Assembly (NCBI GenBank): GCA_022393335.1
Contig: JAJEKB010021013.1
Coordinates: forward strand, 130,217 to 194,216
Direction: 5' to 3'
Source: Macrotrachela quadricornifera
Taxonomy: Eukaryota; Rotifera; Eurotatoria; Philodinida; Philodinidae
DNA length: 64,000 bases
Positions within the stretch are counted from its first letter, which is position 1. Every line of letters starts with the position of its first letter. Both the position numbers and the translations under genes were made by a program. The notes under the pieces were generated by a model. It did no database searches. It saw nothing but the letters and a program-made list of their open reading frames with translations, and had not been told where the DNA came from. This document shows positions 10,201 to 20,898 of the stretch, in pieces.

Positions 10201-10574
10201 CTGATAATCGTCAACAAGATGTATTTGGTGCTTTACGTCGTTTGCGACTATATAGTGTTAATCTTTCCAATTTAAATCCAAATATGCTATCAAAACTTCT
10301 AACAAATGCGTATGTCTTCGATAATACACCTCTCTTGGAATTAATTAAAACCTACTTGGAAACGCAGAATGATATCTGGCTTAATATTATTTTTAACAAA
10401 GCATTACGAAATGGAATCGGTGTAACCTTGGTTGAAGGAAAAATTTTCGTTTTTGAGGATGAAGACATGTCTGATGAAATAGATATTGCTACTTCAAACA
10501 TTCCCAGAATATCGGAAGTCTTTATTCAATCGTTTAGTAATCAAGCAAAACAACATTATTTGTGGTGGAATTGA
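7203..10574 (+). CDS. NACHT-remnant plus HEAT-repeat protein (STAND/NLR-like), 5'-truncated
   Basis: An intact frame of 1123 aa from ATG 7203, in one exon. Residues 1-30 look like the end of a NACHT ATPase, after Walker B, where a xVIVTSRPGF-type strand is expected (here ITTIVVHSIGF). Residues 50-215 are the helical and winged-helix part, ending in FIHINFQQYFAAQYM, the typical 'FxHxxFQEYFAA' signature of STAND proteins. From about 445 to 1000 there are some 16 HEAT repeats of about 35 aa, consensus D-x-N-x-x-VR-x-x-(A/V)ALG-x-LG-x-KA-x-TPEVI-x-x-LL-x-ALK. In full-length relatives NACHT binds NTP and the repeats sense a ligand. Walker A and B are absent, so this copy cannot be a normal ATPase switch unless upstream exons exist; none were found. 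It could be a decaying receptor or a HEAT scaffold. The frame is clean over 3.3 kb, which argues for selection or recent loss. Confidence 0.8.
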   Translation: MNEIKITTIVVHSIGFQERDISKYMYQFFNELGDNNKIKNRYQPVETLATFLKSHPKIWDIAHKPIILGFICNLWNNERPPAIERMTLTKLYSIIIQYQLRCYLENPTINTHYMDDDEIYERCKQEILLLQTIAFEGIKRNMSRLNKNIMQSAFRKIETDLNNRIAIENKMVKIGILKRLTQNECKNINEIEDIYYFIHINFQQYFAAQYMADNLTDNNDDIIKFIQNQKYNKKYQLLFSFLSGLINEKTSSTYMEIFWKILCTQPLDLIGIRHMNLIISCLDEVDDRNIVPNHNLLLKKIEDCFKTNLSQPNNVNYQIIRFLEYNPFAQRSQLMHDILSYTIRMKRWEAKEVARILTERVITSELINTLEMAINDPDNEIQSIAISIFEELTKVKLTSQMLNIVLMILKHGSVNKRNSISSTLQISIRNKPIPSVILSLMHALKDEDHHVRAHVALALGELDDEAVTPDIINELLIALKDENENVRENVALTFGALGGKAAKPEVIDGLLQALNDQKDNVKENVILALGKLGGNANTTEVITALLLALKNDTVRSSAVSSLKALIAQNSSPEVINILMRSLKDNDAHVRESVASALGELGDKGATTKMIDELLLLFKDPVENVRASAAGSLHPLVTTGTILKVINSLLRMLEHEGSGTCVYCTLKGLVEEKAMPEMINPILATANHKDSTVRNCAYIILGKLGEIGATIEVINALLLTLKRDDTDAQFVLGMLVEKTSSPTIINILLQALKDSNHHVRVHVASALENLNDKAVTIEVTNALIVALKDNNEKVRKSITVALGRLGHKGVTQEAFNILLQTLKDPNDDVRSAAIWALQRLVAKAPTSQVINGLSETLKDHNKNVRIYAARVLGTFGDNATTPGVIDGLLQLLNDNDDNVRFEAAAAIEKLGPKAVTPEIISILLQIWKKSKDKVEWRLYYAIQALVKKNPAPEVINILFQVSRDEIFRAKSFIFGAFERFDKKKSTPQIINWLLFVLDDVPDNRQQDVFGALRRLRLYSVNLSNLNPNMLSKLLTNAYVFDNTPLLELIKTYLETQNDIWLNIIFNKALRNGIGVTLVEGKIFVFEDEDMSDEIDIATSNIPRISEVFIQSFSNQAKQHYLWWN

Positions 10575-10829
10575 AGACACTATAAATTAAGTTTATTCAG
10601 AAACATTTCATAAAAGTTCACAATGAATTGATTAATATAACCTACACAACCTTTTTACTTAATTTTTCCGTTTTTCTTATGGACAAAATAATTTTTGATC
10701 CTATGCATATGCAACATATTCATTATCTTTAAATTAACAATCTAAGAATGTAAGGATGATATGTCTCGAAAAAGCACGGATGACTTGTTAAGAAAGCTCA
10801 TTAATATCATAACAGGACTTAAATCTATA

Positions 10830-11721
10830 CAGGGTGGGCCATAAGTAACCCGGCGATAAGAAATTTCAATATCTCCGCCAGATATCGTCCAAATGGGCTG
10901 AAATTTTTACCAGTGATAGAGGCATGTACCAAGTTTATATCCATAAAGACATGTCTAGGCAGATCCTTTGTTAAGTATCCCTATCGATCTCTACAAGAAA
11001 AATTTACTTTTTGCACAGTTTGAAAAAAGTCACTTTGTCTAAAAAAATTGAATATCTCCACTACGGCTCGAGCTAACGAGCTGATTCTTTTATCAATGAC
11101 AGAGGCATGTTCAAGCTTTGTATTCATAAAGATATGCCTAGAGAGATCCTTTGTTAAGTATATTGTTTTCTATCCTATCTGTGAAAAAGTAAAATTATTT
11201 TGTTGAGGTCATTAGTGGTGCTTTATAAAGACTCTCTCTAATCTTGTCCATATAAATTTAAAGTGTGAACATGCTTCTATTATTGGTAAAAAAATTTGCC
11301 CGTTTGCTCGAGCCGTAGCGGAGATATTTAATTTTTTCTTGGTATCGTGACTTTTGGGCCATATACAGGGTGGCGCAAAAGTCAGTTTACCGAAATAAAA
11401 ATTGAATATCTACATTACGACTCGAGCAAAGAAGCTGATTTTTTTACCAATAATACAGGCATGTTAAAGCTTCATATCCATAAAGACATGCCTAGAGAGA
11501 CCCTCTGTTAGGTATACTTTTTCTTGTTTTATCTGTAAAAAAATAAAACTTTTCTTGTTGAGGTCGATTATGATACTTAACAAAGGAGTTGCCTAGACAT
11601 GTCTTTATGGATATAAACTTAGTACATGCCTCTATCACTGGTAAAAATTTCAGCCCATTTGGACGATATCTGGCGGAGATATTGAAATTTCTTATCGCCG
11701 GGTTACTTATAACCCACCCTG
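10830..11721. mobile_element. Composite palindromic Tc1/mariner-like MITE, CAGGGTG ends, TA duplication
   Basis: The outer ends CAGGGTGGGCCATAAGTAAC and its near-exact complement at 11700-11721 are flanked by TA on both sides, as for Tc1/mariner-type insertions. Outer arms are about 150 bp. Inside are further inverted modules: the block CATAAAGACATG(C/T)CTAGAGAG recurs at about 10946, 11128 and 11478 on the plus strand and near 11596 inverted. A second internal CAGGGTGGCGCAAAAG end lies at 11366. No transposase is encoded. The same composite appears inverted at 42197-43075. Confidence 0.75.
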
Positions 11722-11731
11722 TATCTTCCAA

Positions 11732-13373
11732 TAACTGATTGGCTGTTCTACTGTCGAAACGTCTGATTTACATCCTGTGTCCTGAATTTTAGATTTGAAT
11801 CTGAATTACATATTATGTCGTGTGAAATCTCTTCTATCAAACTAAATATAAAATAATCATTAATTGACCATTATTTATAGATACATATACATGAAAAATT
11901 GATGATTTAATCAGAAAAAATTTTCCTATTTTTATGATATAAAAAAATCTGCCAGATTTATAGTGTGTACTCAAAAAGTAAGTACACTTTAGAATCAATC
12001 CGTTAACACGATAACTCTTCACAATTACATTCGATTGAGCTGAAACTTTGTGCACAAAATTGTTTTATCAATATCTCGGTCGCGAGAACAAGATGAGATT
12101 GATCCATTAAGAAATAACCGAGTTAGAAAAACAAACTGTCATTATTCATCAGATCATCCCTGACAGGGCGATATAAGGATTTTTTCAGAAAAACTTTTTT
12201 TCTCAGAATTAATTAAAATATACATGGATCGACTCAGTTTTTAACGATGATAAAGAATATGATATCAGTTTTGAATGAAATCCTAGTTTTTTAAGTGAAA
12301 GTTGCCTAAACAGAGTCCAAAAATGCATAAAATCTGTATCCTGAGGCCAGTGTGCCTAAATATGTCTCGAGTGACTAGCGGTTTTGGGGTGTTTAAGATG
12401 CATGGTTTTATCCCTACTAAAAAGAATTATCAAATGAGAAAAAAACCGAACTCGATAGCTATTTATATTGATGGATTATTATGAATATACTGATACCTGT
12501 CTCTATCATATATCTCTAATAGATCCAAGAGGTTACCTATGACCACAATCTCGCTAGATACAAGCACAAATCTGAATTCGATTTCTGTGACTTATAAAGA
12601 TATTGAATCACGGTAGAAGTTGAGTCAATGATCATTAGATAGGGTCGCCTACAGTGTCATCCATGGAAACTTGATTCATCATGTTTTTTATTCTTGTAAT
12701 TTATTGGCAAAAGATGTGTCGTTGATGAAAGCTATGTCTTTTAGAAAAATAATTCTAGGATATCGTGCACCAGGTGAGAAAAATTCAAAATATCACCATC
12801 CCGGAGTGTAAGATTTCTTCGGATTTGCTCAGTTTGTTGACTTCTATCACTTGTTTTATCTGATAACTTATTCATTTGAGTAGAATAAATTTTTAGACAA
12901 AACTATTTCCTGTCCAACTGAAATGTCTCAGAGCTCAAATGTCCAATCCGTTGACGAGATAAGGTCAAAATGCTGAGCATATACTCAAGATAGATAGTTT
13001 TTTGAGAATGTCGATCAGAATGAAGTTGTCGTCAATTCTTCTTACTCTTTGAAGTAGACATAACACTCGGATTAACACCTGAGATTTTCACATTTATCAT
13101 CTGCATGAAATGTGTATCAGTTTGAGGTTGATGTAATCTATTATACTTATTTCTAAAATGTATTGAAGATTCTCGTGATTTTGCTTCTATAGTTTAGTTT
13201 TAATCAAATCTATACATATACTAATTTTCTTACATATTATTTGAAATATTTTTTTACAGCAGATTTTCTATCAAAAGTTAATTGGATAGGAAAATCAATT
13301 TAAATAAATTAAATGTTTTGTATAAAAGAGATTAGGAATTTGAGAATAAATACATATGTTAACTATCATTTAG
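11732..13373. other. No gene recognised; dispersed repeat fragments
   Basis: AT-rich. A segment near 12190-12250 (TCAGAATTAATTAAAAT then TGGATCG) recurs near 35828-35860, so part of this block is an old dispersed repeat. The open frame at 12302-12484 has no recognisable content. Confidence 0.4.
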
Positions 13374-14363
13374 GTATGTACAAGTGACTTTATCAATCCA
13401 ATATGGACAACATCACACTACGGTTATGGTAGTACAGCCAACAGTTACTTACAACTTGATCGACCTCTTCTTAGTAAACAACATCAACTAATGGGTTGGC
13501 TTTGTGCACATTTCAAGATAATCGTTGACAATGCTATATCGAACTTTAATCAAACAGTATTCGTAACTTCTACCGCAATTTCTCGAGCTTCATTCGTATC
13601 ACAAACGGCTGAAATCATCAGACAACTTATTGAACAAACACCACGCAATTTTCAACGGATGTTCAATTTCATCGTCGAATTGTCAGCAGGAGCTTTAATT
13701 CCATCGATTTTAAACACTGATTGGTCATTGGAATATGGAAATGCTTCTAACAATTATGTATTACGCAGTGTACCACGAATATTTGTGAATAGCACATGTA
13801 ATTGTGTTGTTTCCAATTCTTGTAATCAATCTATGCGAATCGGTCCTCCTGAACTTGTCTTGCCTGGTCTTGTTGGCGGCTGTTGACCTATTCATGGTTT
13901 ACGTATGTCAACACTTGAATGTTTTTTTTCGTCAAGTTGTATTAATACAATCATTAATTATCTTGGTTATTTTACACAAATGGATGGATCATCACCTGTT
14001 AATTTCACATTACCTGATGTACCTTCTTTAGTTATTAATCCACTCAATAGTTTGATACATTCACGTTTTGCTCCTAATACCACAATCGGTACATTAATCG
14101 ATAATTTTTTTCTCGAACAATGGACAAATACAAGTATATACGAGAATTATTATGATGTTTGTATGCCAAGTGAATGTCGATACGAATATGTCAAGCAGAA
14201 TGATGGATTGTACGTAGTTACATCAATACTTTCTATTTACGGTGGACTTACTATTGGTTTGAAACTTCTTGTCTGGAATGGTATGTTGTTTTACAAACTA
14301 ATCAAAGCTCGTTGTTTTCGAGTTCGTCATACAGCTGTCCAACCGTGGTCAAATCCGATTTGA
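13374..14363 (+). pseudogene. Cys-rich membrane-protein family member, last exon, with in-frame TGA
   Basis: An exon starts after a splice acceptor (ATTTAG, 13368-13373) and runs in one frame to the TGA at 14361-14363, apart from a single TGA at 13884-13886. The translation is an extracellular-looking domain with paired cysteines (CNCVVSNSC, LECFFSSSCIN, CMPSEC) and several N-glycosylation sequons. It is followed by one hydrophobic helix (VVTSILSIYGGLTIGLKLLV) and a short basic tail. I associate this layout with a multicopy family of uncharacterised bdelloid membrane proteins, but that is from memory. Upstream exons were not found. The conserved-looking frame on both sides of the stop suggests recent inactivation or readthrough. 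Confidence 0.5.
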
Positions 14364-17300
14364 ATTTAAATAAATAGTGAACAAATATAATCAATCATGC
14401 ATAATACACATTGCAAGAAACTAACATTTTCATTATTTACTCTTTATGTTGTCGCATCAATATTTATTCATATCCATATCGTCTACACTGAAAATAAAAA
14501 TAGCGTCAATCGAAACCAAATGATGTTTCATAGAAAACAATGACTCTTTAAAAACATTTTGTATATCAATATGGAACTTTTAATGAAGTTCGAAAATTGC
14601 AACGACTTCGAAATCTTTTTTAAAGCTTCATAGCTTTGTCATGAAATTTTTGAAAAAAACTTTCGAATTGTTGATAACTGTTATGAAACGATTTTAGATT
14701 GTTACCGAACTTTCACGGAAGTTTCGATTTCGTTACAAAAATGACTTCTTATGGCACCATTTTTTTTTCAGTGTATCGTCATATATATAATCAATGCTTA
14801 TTCATATCTATGTCACATATCTTCACACATATAATCAAATCATATTACAATAATAAATGAGCATATTTATTTGAAAATTGAAATAAAGAATTAATTTATA
14901 CTCAAAATATGGCAATCGAATAACGCAACAAAGGTCTAGAGACAATTTTTCGACTGTCATTGATAAAGATCACTGACTTTCACTCTAAAAATATATGAGT
15001 TTTTTTATCGAGCTTTTAAAAACGGTTCTCTCGAATATTTTCATTGATATTTCTGAAGTTTTTCTTATTCCATTAATAAAGAAAGAATAATTATTCTATG
15101 AAATAAATCGATTAAATGAAAATTCTTCATCTCTATTAATTTGTTTCATTATTATTTTTCATCACAATGAAAATGAATGATTTTTCAAATATTTAACTTG
15201 AAAATAACGATGACTATTTTATCAAGATATTCTCTTGAGGATGATTCGCGCTAGCGTTGTATAGTTGCTTTAAAAAAATGAAAATGCTTATATGTTGACT
15301 CCTATTCAACTGATATTCATAATTTTTTTTATTAAAGTACTCTGAAATGGTTGTGCCATTTCGAATAAAAAACTCAAATGTTCTGTCTTCCATTATTTTG
15401 ACTTTCGAGACGAAAAGCGTCAAAATTTCCACTTTCTGCTATCACCTATCAGTTGAATTCATGTTTCTGTATTACAGCTTTGATTATATAAAAATAATTT
15501 ATTATAACCGTTTTGTGACTAAGACTTTCTTCTTTCTAATCATATGAATTGATCATAACCTCAGTTTTGATTTATCGATCAAATCTTAGAAAAATCGTCT
15601 AAACATACTAACAAAGCATTTTATGTCACGACAGATTTTCAATTTCTCAGTGATTAAAAGAGATTGGACTAGAATTTTTGTTATCCTTTGTAACTGACTA
15701 TGTGATAGATCTGTAGTAAAAATGTCATCTTCAAAGTATGTATCGTTTTCTCGAAAACGATATTTTACTCAAACAATGTCACAACAGAATGAATTAAAAG
15801 ATTCTTAAAGAAAATATAATATATAGTCGAAGTAAGAGTTTTTGAATTGAATTAGGAATTAATTGAATATCTTATTATATCTATATATGTTAAAATACAA
15901 GTAACGCGATGCAATTGCTACTGATCCTCTACTGAAAGAATGTAATCAGATCGCTCATATCTCTTGAAATAAGAAAAAAAAATTGTTTTAATTCATAAGT
16001 CCAATCACTTGATTCCTTGTCCAACAGTCTTTTAGTTATACTCATTTTACTTACTATAATCCACTCAAACTAACATCTAGTCGTTGATATATATAATCAA
16101 TTCTCCTATTTTCACACCAAAAAAACTAACTCGTTTATAGTAGGTCGGTTCATAACCGAAAATATTTCAGTTTGATCTGCAGTGCAAATTTTATTCTTCT
16201 CTTCATTTTCAGGAACTGATAATCAACCAGACTTATTCCTAAAGAGATATTAATTAAGTTCCTTCTAAAAATCATTCAAGCTATCTAAGATTCTTTCGAA
16301 TTTCATCTTTGAAGTAACTCTCTAAATAAACATCTAGCTGTTTCTATCGACATCTCCACTATATCTTCCATTTTTTATTTCCTTTCGAAGTCAATAAACG
16401 AGTTGACTTTCATTCTATGTCCAAAACCAATAACGTTCTGTTATATGTAATATGATATTTACATGATTACTGTTGATGATTATTTGAAAAAAAATACACG
16501 AAAGCGTTTCTTTCCAGCAATGAATGATGAAACGACTCACGTACAATCACAATGGATTCGAAAAAGCTAATTCAAGACAAACGGTGCTCACCGCTCATAA
16601 TCATTCATCAAATTCTAACAACATAGTTGATTTTTTCGTAGGCAAAATATCAAAAACAATTTGCAAAAACGGTTCATAAAAAAACTGACTGCAGATTCGA
16701 GTTCCTCGGCCTCGATTATCTTTGGTCAAACTTTATAGTAAACTATAATAAATATCCAGTCTTAGAACGAACGAACGCATTTAACTCACTCTGTGTATAC
16801 TCTCCTTTCAATGGAGGGAATATTTGTCAAATCGTTTCTTTAATAATATCTGTTCTGTAATATCCTTGTTTTATTACTTGATATGATCATTATTCTTTTA
16901 AGTACAAAAACTGAACTTAAACAGTAATATTACTTTTTTCAAAATTGATGTATTTGTGAATGACATTTGCCTTTTAGTTTTTCACTGTCTTCAAACCCGT
17001 CCATTTGATTTTTCTCTTAACACATTTTCGATAGGTTGCTAGGTGTCAGCGTCGTTCTATATGATTGTCTAATCATTGCGCCATCTCTTATTTACTCATA
17101 TGAATATCATCCTCCATTATTCCATTGTTCTTTTATTCTTCCTCTCATATACGTTTATTCTTGTTATTATTGTTCTGTTCTTATCTTTGATGCTTGATAC
17201 AGTTGTGCTTCTCCCCACTTTAAGAATAAACACATTCCTTTACGTGGATATTGCCACATAACAAGGTTTAAGCGAAAAAAATAATAATATAAGTTACATA

Positions 17301-17567
17301 CGCATAGTTGTTGGAGAAAAATGAAAAATCAACATGCAAGCAATTTATTACTTTGTATGAAATATAAAAAGAACGCAATATGTAATTGCTTTTATAAGGC
17401 CTTGAAATTTCACTGTTTCTCTAACATATTTGTATTTCTGCATATGGAGAAAAAAAGAATTGCACCATCATAATAAATTTTATAATACAACGTCTACAAA
17501 CGAACATAAAAAAAGGAATAGATTATTTTATACAACGCACACATATAATTCGAAGAAAACAACATCA
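14364..17567. other. Long AT-rich intergenic region
   Basis: About 3.2 kb with no ORF showing known motifs, no clear inverted-repeat element, and only homopolymer and simple-repeat texture. The ORFs at 15214-15547 and 17076-17261 overlap on opposite strands or are low complexity and look random. Confidence 0.5.
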
Positions 17568-20500
17568 ATGTCGGACAAAATGATTTTCTCACTTCATACA
17601 CTACCGATCGAGTTGGTTTATCGAATTCTCGATCATCTCGATAAACCAACAATTCTTCTGTCGTGTCGGAACGTCTGCACAAAACTAAATGGCATTACAG
17701 ACACATATCCTCGATACCAGGTAATCTTTATTTTTATGATAAAAACATATATTTATCATCTTTCAAATAATGTTATTTTCTTTTTCTCAATGCATTATTT
17801 TCCTTCAAAGTTTTCATTGGAGAGTATCATATACTTAATTGTTTTATATTAATGAAACAAACTCAAAAGGATATATACAAGTATTGTGGAAAATTTCGTA
17901 AGCTTATAAAACTCTACAATATCTTAGGAAATATAAAACAGAATTAAGACACTTCTTGAAAGTATTAAAGTAACTCTTTTTAATGGGTATTAATAATTTA
18001 CGCTATCACCACAACCACCCAACTTTGTAAAAATGCCCATAAATTGCCTTTCCTAACACCCACAGAAACACTCGCGCTACTCACTGATATACGATTGAGN
18101 NNNNNNNNNNNNNNNNNNNNNNNNNNNNNNNNNNNNNNNNNNNNNNNNNNNNNNNNNNNNNNNNNNNNNNNNNNNNNNNNNNNNNNNNNNNNNNNNNNNN
18201 NNNNNNNNNNNNNNNNNNNNNNNNNNNNNNNNNNNNNNNNNNNNNNNNNNNNNNNNNNNNNNNNNNNNNNNNNNNNNNNNNNNNNNNNNNNNNNNNNNNN
18301 NNNNNNNNNNNNNNNNNNNNNNNNNNNNNNNNNNNNNNNNNNNNNNNNNNNNNNNNNNNNNNNNNNNNNNNNNNNNNNNNNNNNNNNNNNNNNNNNNNNN
18401 NNNNNNNNNNNNNNNNNNNNNNNNNNNNNNNNNNNNNNNNNNNNNNNNNNNNNNNNNNNNNNNNNNNNNNNNNNNNNNNNNNNNNNNNNNNNNNNNNNNA
18501 AAAAAAAATTTGTAAAACACAATACGAAAGATATTGTTAATTTCTTGATAGTTGATATTTATTTTATCATTCACGCTAACTTCGGCAAAATATGTTTGTC
18601 GAAGTTAAACTTCGACGATATGCATTGACGAAGTTATAACTTCGGCAAGAATAATCGTCGAAGTTATAACTTCGACAACATCGTCCGTCGAAGTTGTAAC
18701 TTCGGCAAAAATTTTGTCGAAGTTACAACTTCGGCAAACAGTGTAACTTCGGCACGACATATACATTCGATGCGCCTTGAAATTCTCGACAAGATAGTAT
18801 ATTTTGTTTCTCAATGTTGAATATATTATCTTATCCGACTAGCTCCTTTTCGCAAATGTTCCAGAACTTTTTGCCCAACCTAATAATATGAATCATATCA
18901 ATTTTTTTCTTATTTATCTATCGACTCACTTTTTTACACAGACACTCACCACATTGAACTTCGGAGGCAATGATATTGGTCTAGAAGGAGCACAATATTT
19001 AGCCAATGCTTTAAAACAAAACAAAGTAATATGAAGCACATCAATATTTTTCTTATTCATCTATTCACTCACTTCTTTTACACAGACACTCACCACATTG
19101 GACCTCAGAAGCAATCGAATAGGCCCACAAGGAGCACAACATTTAGCCAATGCTTTAGAACAAAACAAAGTAATATGAATCACACCAATATTTTTCTTAT
19201 TCATCTATCCAATGACTTTTTTATACAGACACTCACCACATTGGACCTTGCGTGGAATCAAATTGATCCAGAAGGAGCACAACATTTAGCTAATGCTTTA
19301 GAACACAACAAAGTAATATGAATCACATCAATATTCTTTTTATTCATCTTTCCACTCACTTTTTTACACAGACACTCACCACATTGAGCCTAGGACACAA
19401 TGAAATTGGTCCACAAGGAGTACAACATTTAGCCAATGCTTTAGAACAAAACAAAGTAATATGAAGTATATCAATACTCTTCTTATTCATCTATCCACTC
19501 ACTCTTTTACACAGAGACTCACCACATTGGACCTCGGATTCAATCGAATAGGTCCACAAGGAGCACAAGATTTAGCTAATGCTTTAGAACAAAACAATGT
19601 AATATGAATCACATCAGTATTCTTTTTGTTCATCTATCCAATCACTTTTTTTTACACAGACACTTACCACATTGAACCTCGAAAACAATAAAATTGGTCC
19701 ACAAGGAGCACAAAATTTTGCCAATGGTTTAGAACAAAACAAAGTAATATGAAGCACATTAATATTCTTCTTATTCATCTATCCACTCACTTTTTTACAC
19801 AGACACTGACAACATTGAACTTCGGAAGCAATGAAATTGGTCCACAAGGAGCAGAACATTTAGCCAATGCTTTAGAACAAAACAAAGTAATATGAATCAC
19901 ACCAATATTTTTCTTATTTATCTATCCACTCACTTCTTTTACACAGACACTCACCACATTGAACGTCAGAAACAACGAAACTGGTCCACAAGGAGCAAAA
20001 CATTTAGCCAATGCTTTAGAACAAAACAAGGTAATATGAATTACAGCAATATTTTTCTTATTCATCTATTCACTCACTTCTTTCACACAGACACTCACTT
20101 CATTGGACCTCGGATTCAATCGAATAGGCTCACAAGGGGCAAAACATGTAGCCAATGCTTTAGAACAAAACAAAGTAATATGAATAACATCAATAGTTTT
20201 CTTATTCATCTATCCAATTACTTTTTTACACAGATACTCACCGCATTGGACGTCGGATTCAATCAAATAGGTCCACAAGGAGCACAAAATTTTGCCTATG
20301 CTTTAGAACAAAACAAAGTAATATGAATCACATCAATAGTTTTCTTATTGATCTATCGACTCGCAATTTTTACACAGACACTCACCGCATTGGACGTCGG
20401 ATGCAATCAAATAGGTCCACAAGGAGCAGAATATTTAGGCAATGCTTTAAAACAAAACAAAGTAATATAAATCACATCAACATTTCTCTTATTCATCTAT

Positions 20501-20757
20501 CTACTCGCTTTTTTAAACAGACACTCACCACATTGAGCCTAGGCCACAATAAAATCGGTCCACAAGGAGCAGAACATTTAGCCAATGCTTTAAAACAAAA
20601 CAAAGTAATATGAATTACATGGATATTATGCTCATTCATATATCCAATCACTTCTTTTACACAGACACTCACCACATTGGGACTCTTGGGGAATGGCATC
20701 AATGCTAGTCTAGAATGGTATATTAAAGAAATGCTTGAAAACAACGCGTCACTGTAG
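17568..20757 (+). CDS. F-box/LRR protein with tandem LRR exons (spliced gene)
   Basis: Exon 1 (17568-17720) encodes MSDKMIFSLHTLPIELVYRI and continues to TDTYPRYQ, an F-box that would bind SKP1 in an SCF ubiquitin ligase. It ends in phase 0 at a GTAATC donor. After a 1.2-kb intron containing an assembly gap and a palindromic repeat array come 13 exons in phase 0: 18942-19025, 19086-19169, 19229-19312, 19372-19455, 19515-19598, 19660-19743, 19803-19886, 19947-20030, 20091-20174, 20234-20317, 20378-20461, 20521-20604 and 20665-20757 (stop TAG). Each of the first twelve encodes one 28-aa ribonuclease-inhibitor-type LRR, TLTTLDLGFNRIGPQGAQHL then ANALEQNK, and the thirteenth a diverged cap. Introns of about 59-61 bp start GTAATATGA and end TTTTACACAG. 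If exon 1 joins directly to these, the protein is about 418 aa, with the LRRs as the substrate-binding domain. Other exons may be hidden in the gap. The join is inferred. Confidence 0.7.
18100..18499. other. Assembly gap (400 N)
   Basis: A run of N within the large first intron of the F-box/LRR gene. Open frames drawn across it are artefacts. Hidden exons or more LRR units could lie here. Confidence 0.99.
18575..18755. repeat. Array of 20-bp palindromes with ~10-bp spacers
   Basis: At least five copies of a palindrome of the form GTCGAAGTTATAACTTCGAC, with small changes, separated by unique spacers of about 8-10 bp (for example GATATGCATT, AAGAATAATC, AACATCGTCC). They lie between the gap and the first recognised LRR exon, so they are intronic in the gene model. 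Function unknown. The array is not CRISPR-like in size or host. Confidence 0.8.
18942..20757 (+). repeat. Tandem exon+intron array, 13 units of ~144 bp
   Basis: Unit starts are spaced 143-145 bp. Each unit is an 84-bp LRR exon plus an intron of about 60 bp, and both parts are highly similar between units, so whole exon-intron modules were duplicated. A partial older unit may precede 18942: its intron-like text ATATGAATCATATCAAT is present at 18888 without a readable exon. Confidence 0.9.
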
Positions 20758-20892
20758 TAACGAATATGATTGTTCACAAGTAGATGGCAATACCATCAAT
20801 GTACTTTTATTAGAAGATTCAAAAGTCTTCTTGTTTTATACATGGATATTTTATGATGAATCGAATTAATGTTTTTTTTGTGGGACTCGTTT

Positions 20893-20898
20893 AATAAA
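20893..20898 (+). terminator. Likely polyadenylation signal of the F-box/LRR gene
   Basis: AATAAA about 135 bp after the stop codon, followed by a TTATTG- and T-rich tract. Confidence 0.4.

Noticed and set aside
16805..16820. CAATGGAGG word like the Tc5-like end
   Set aside because: It matches 9 bp only, with no partner end or flanking CTNAG; chance.
17998..18628. Long ORFs crossing the N block
   Set aside because: They are open only because of undetermined bases.
18575..18755. Regularly spaced palindromes resembling a CRISPR array
   Set aside because: Spacers are only ~10 bp, repeats are 20 bp and vary, the genome is eukaryotic, and no cas genes are present.
19031..20613. ORFs of ~96-144 aa through the LRR array (MNHTNIFLIHL type starts)
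   Set aside because: They read intron sequence in one frame and LRR exons in the wrong or mixed frame; the spliced model explains the region better.
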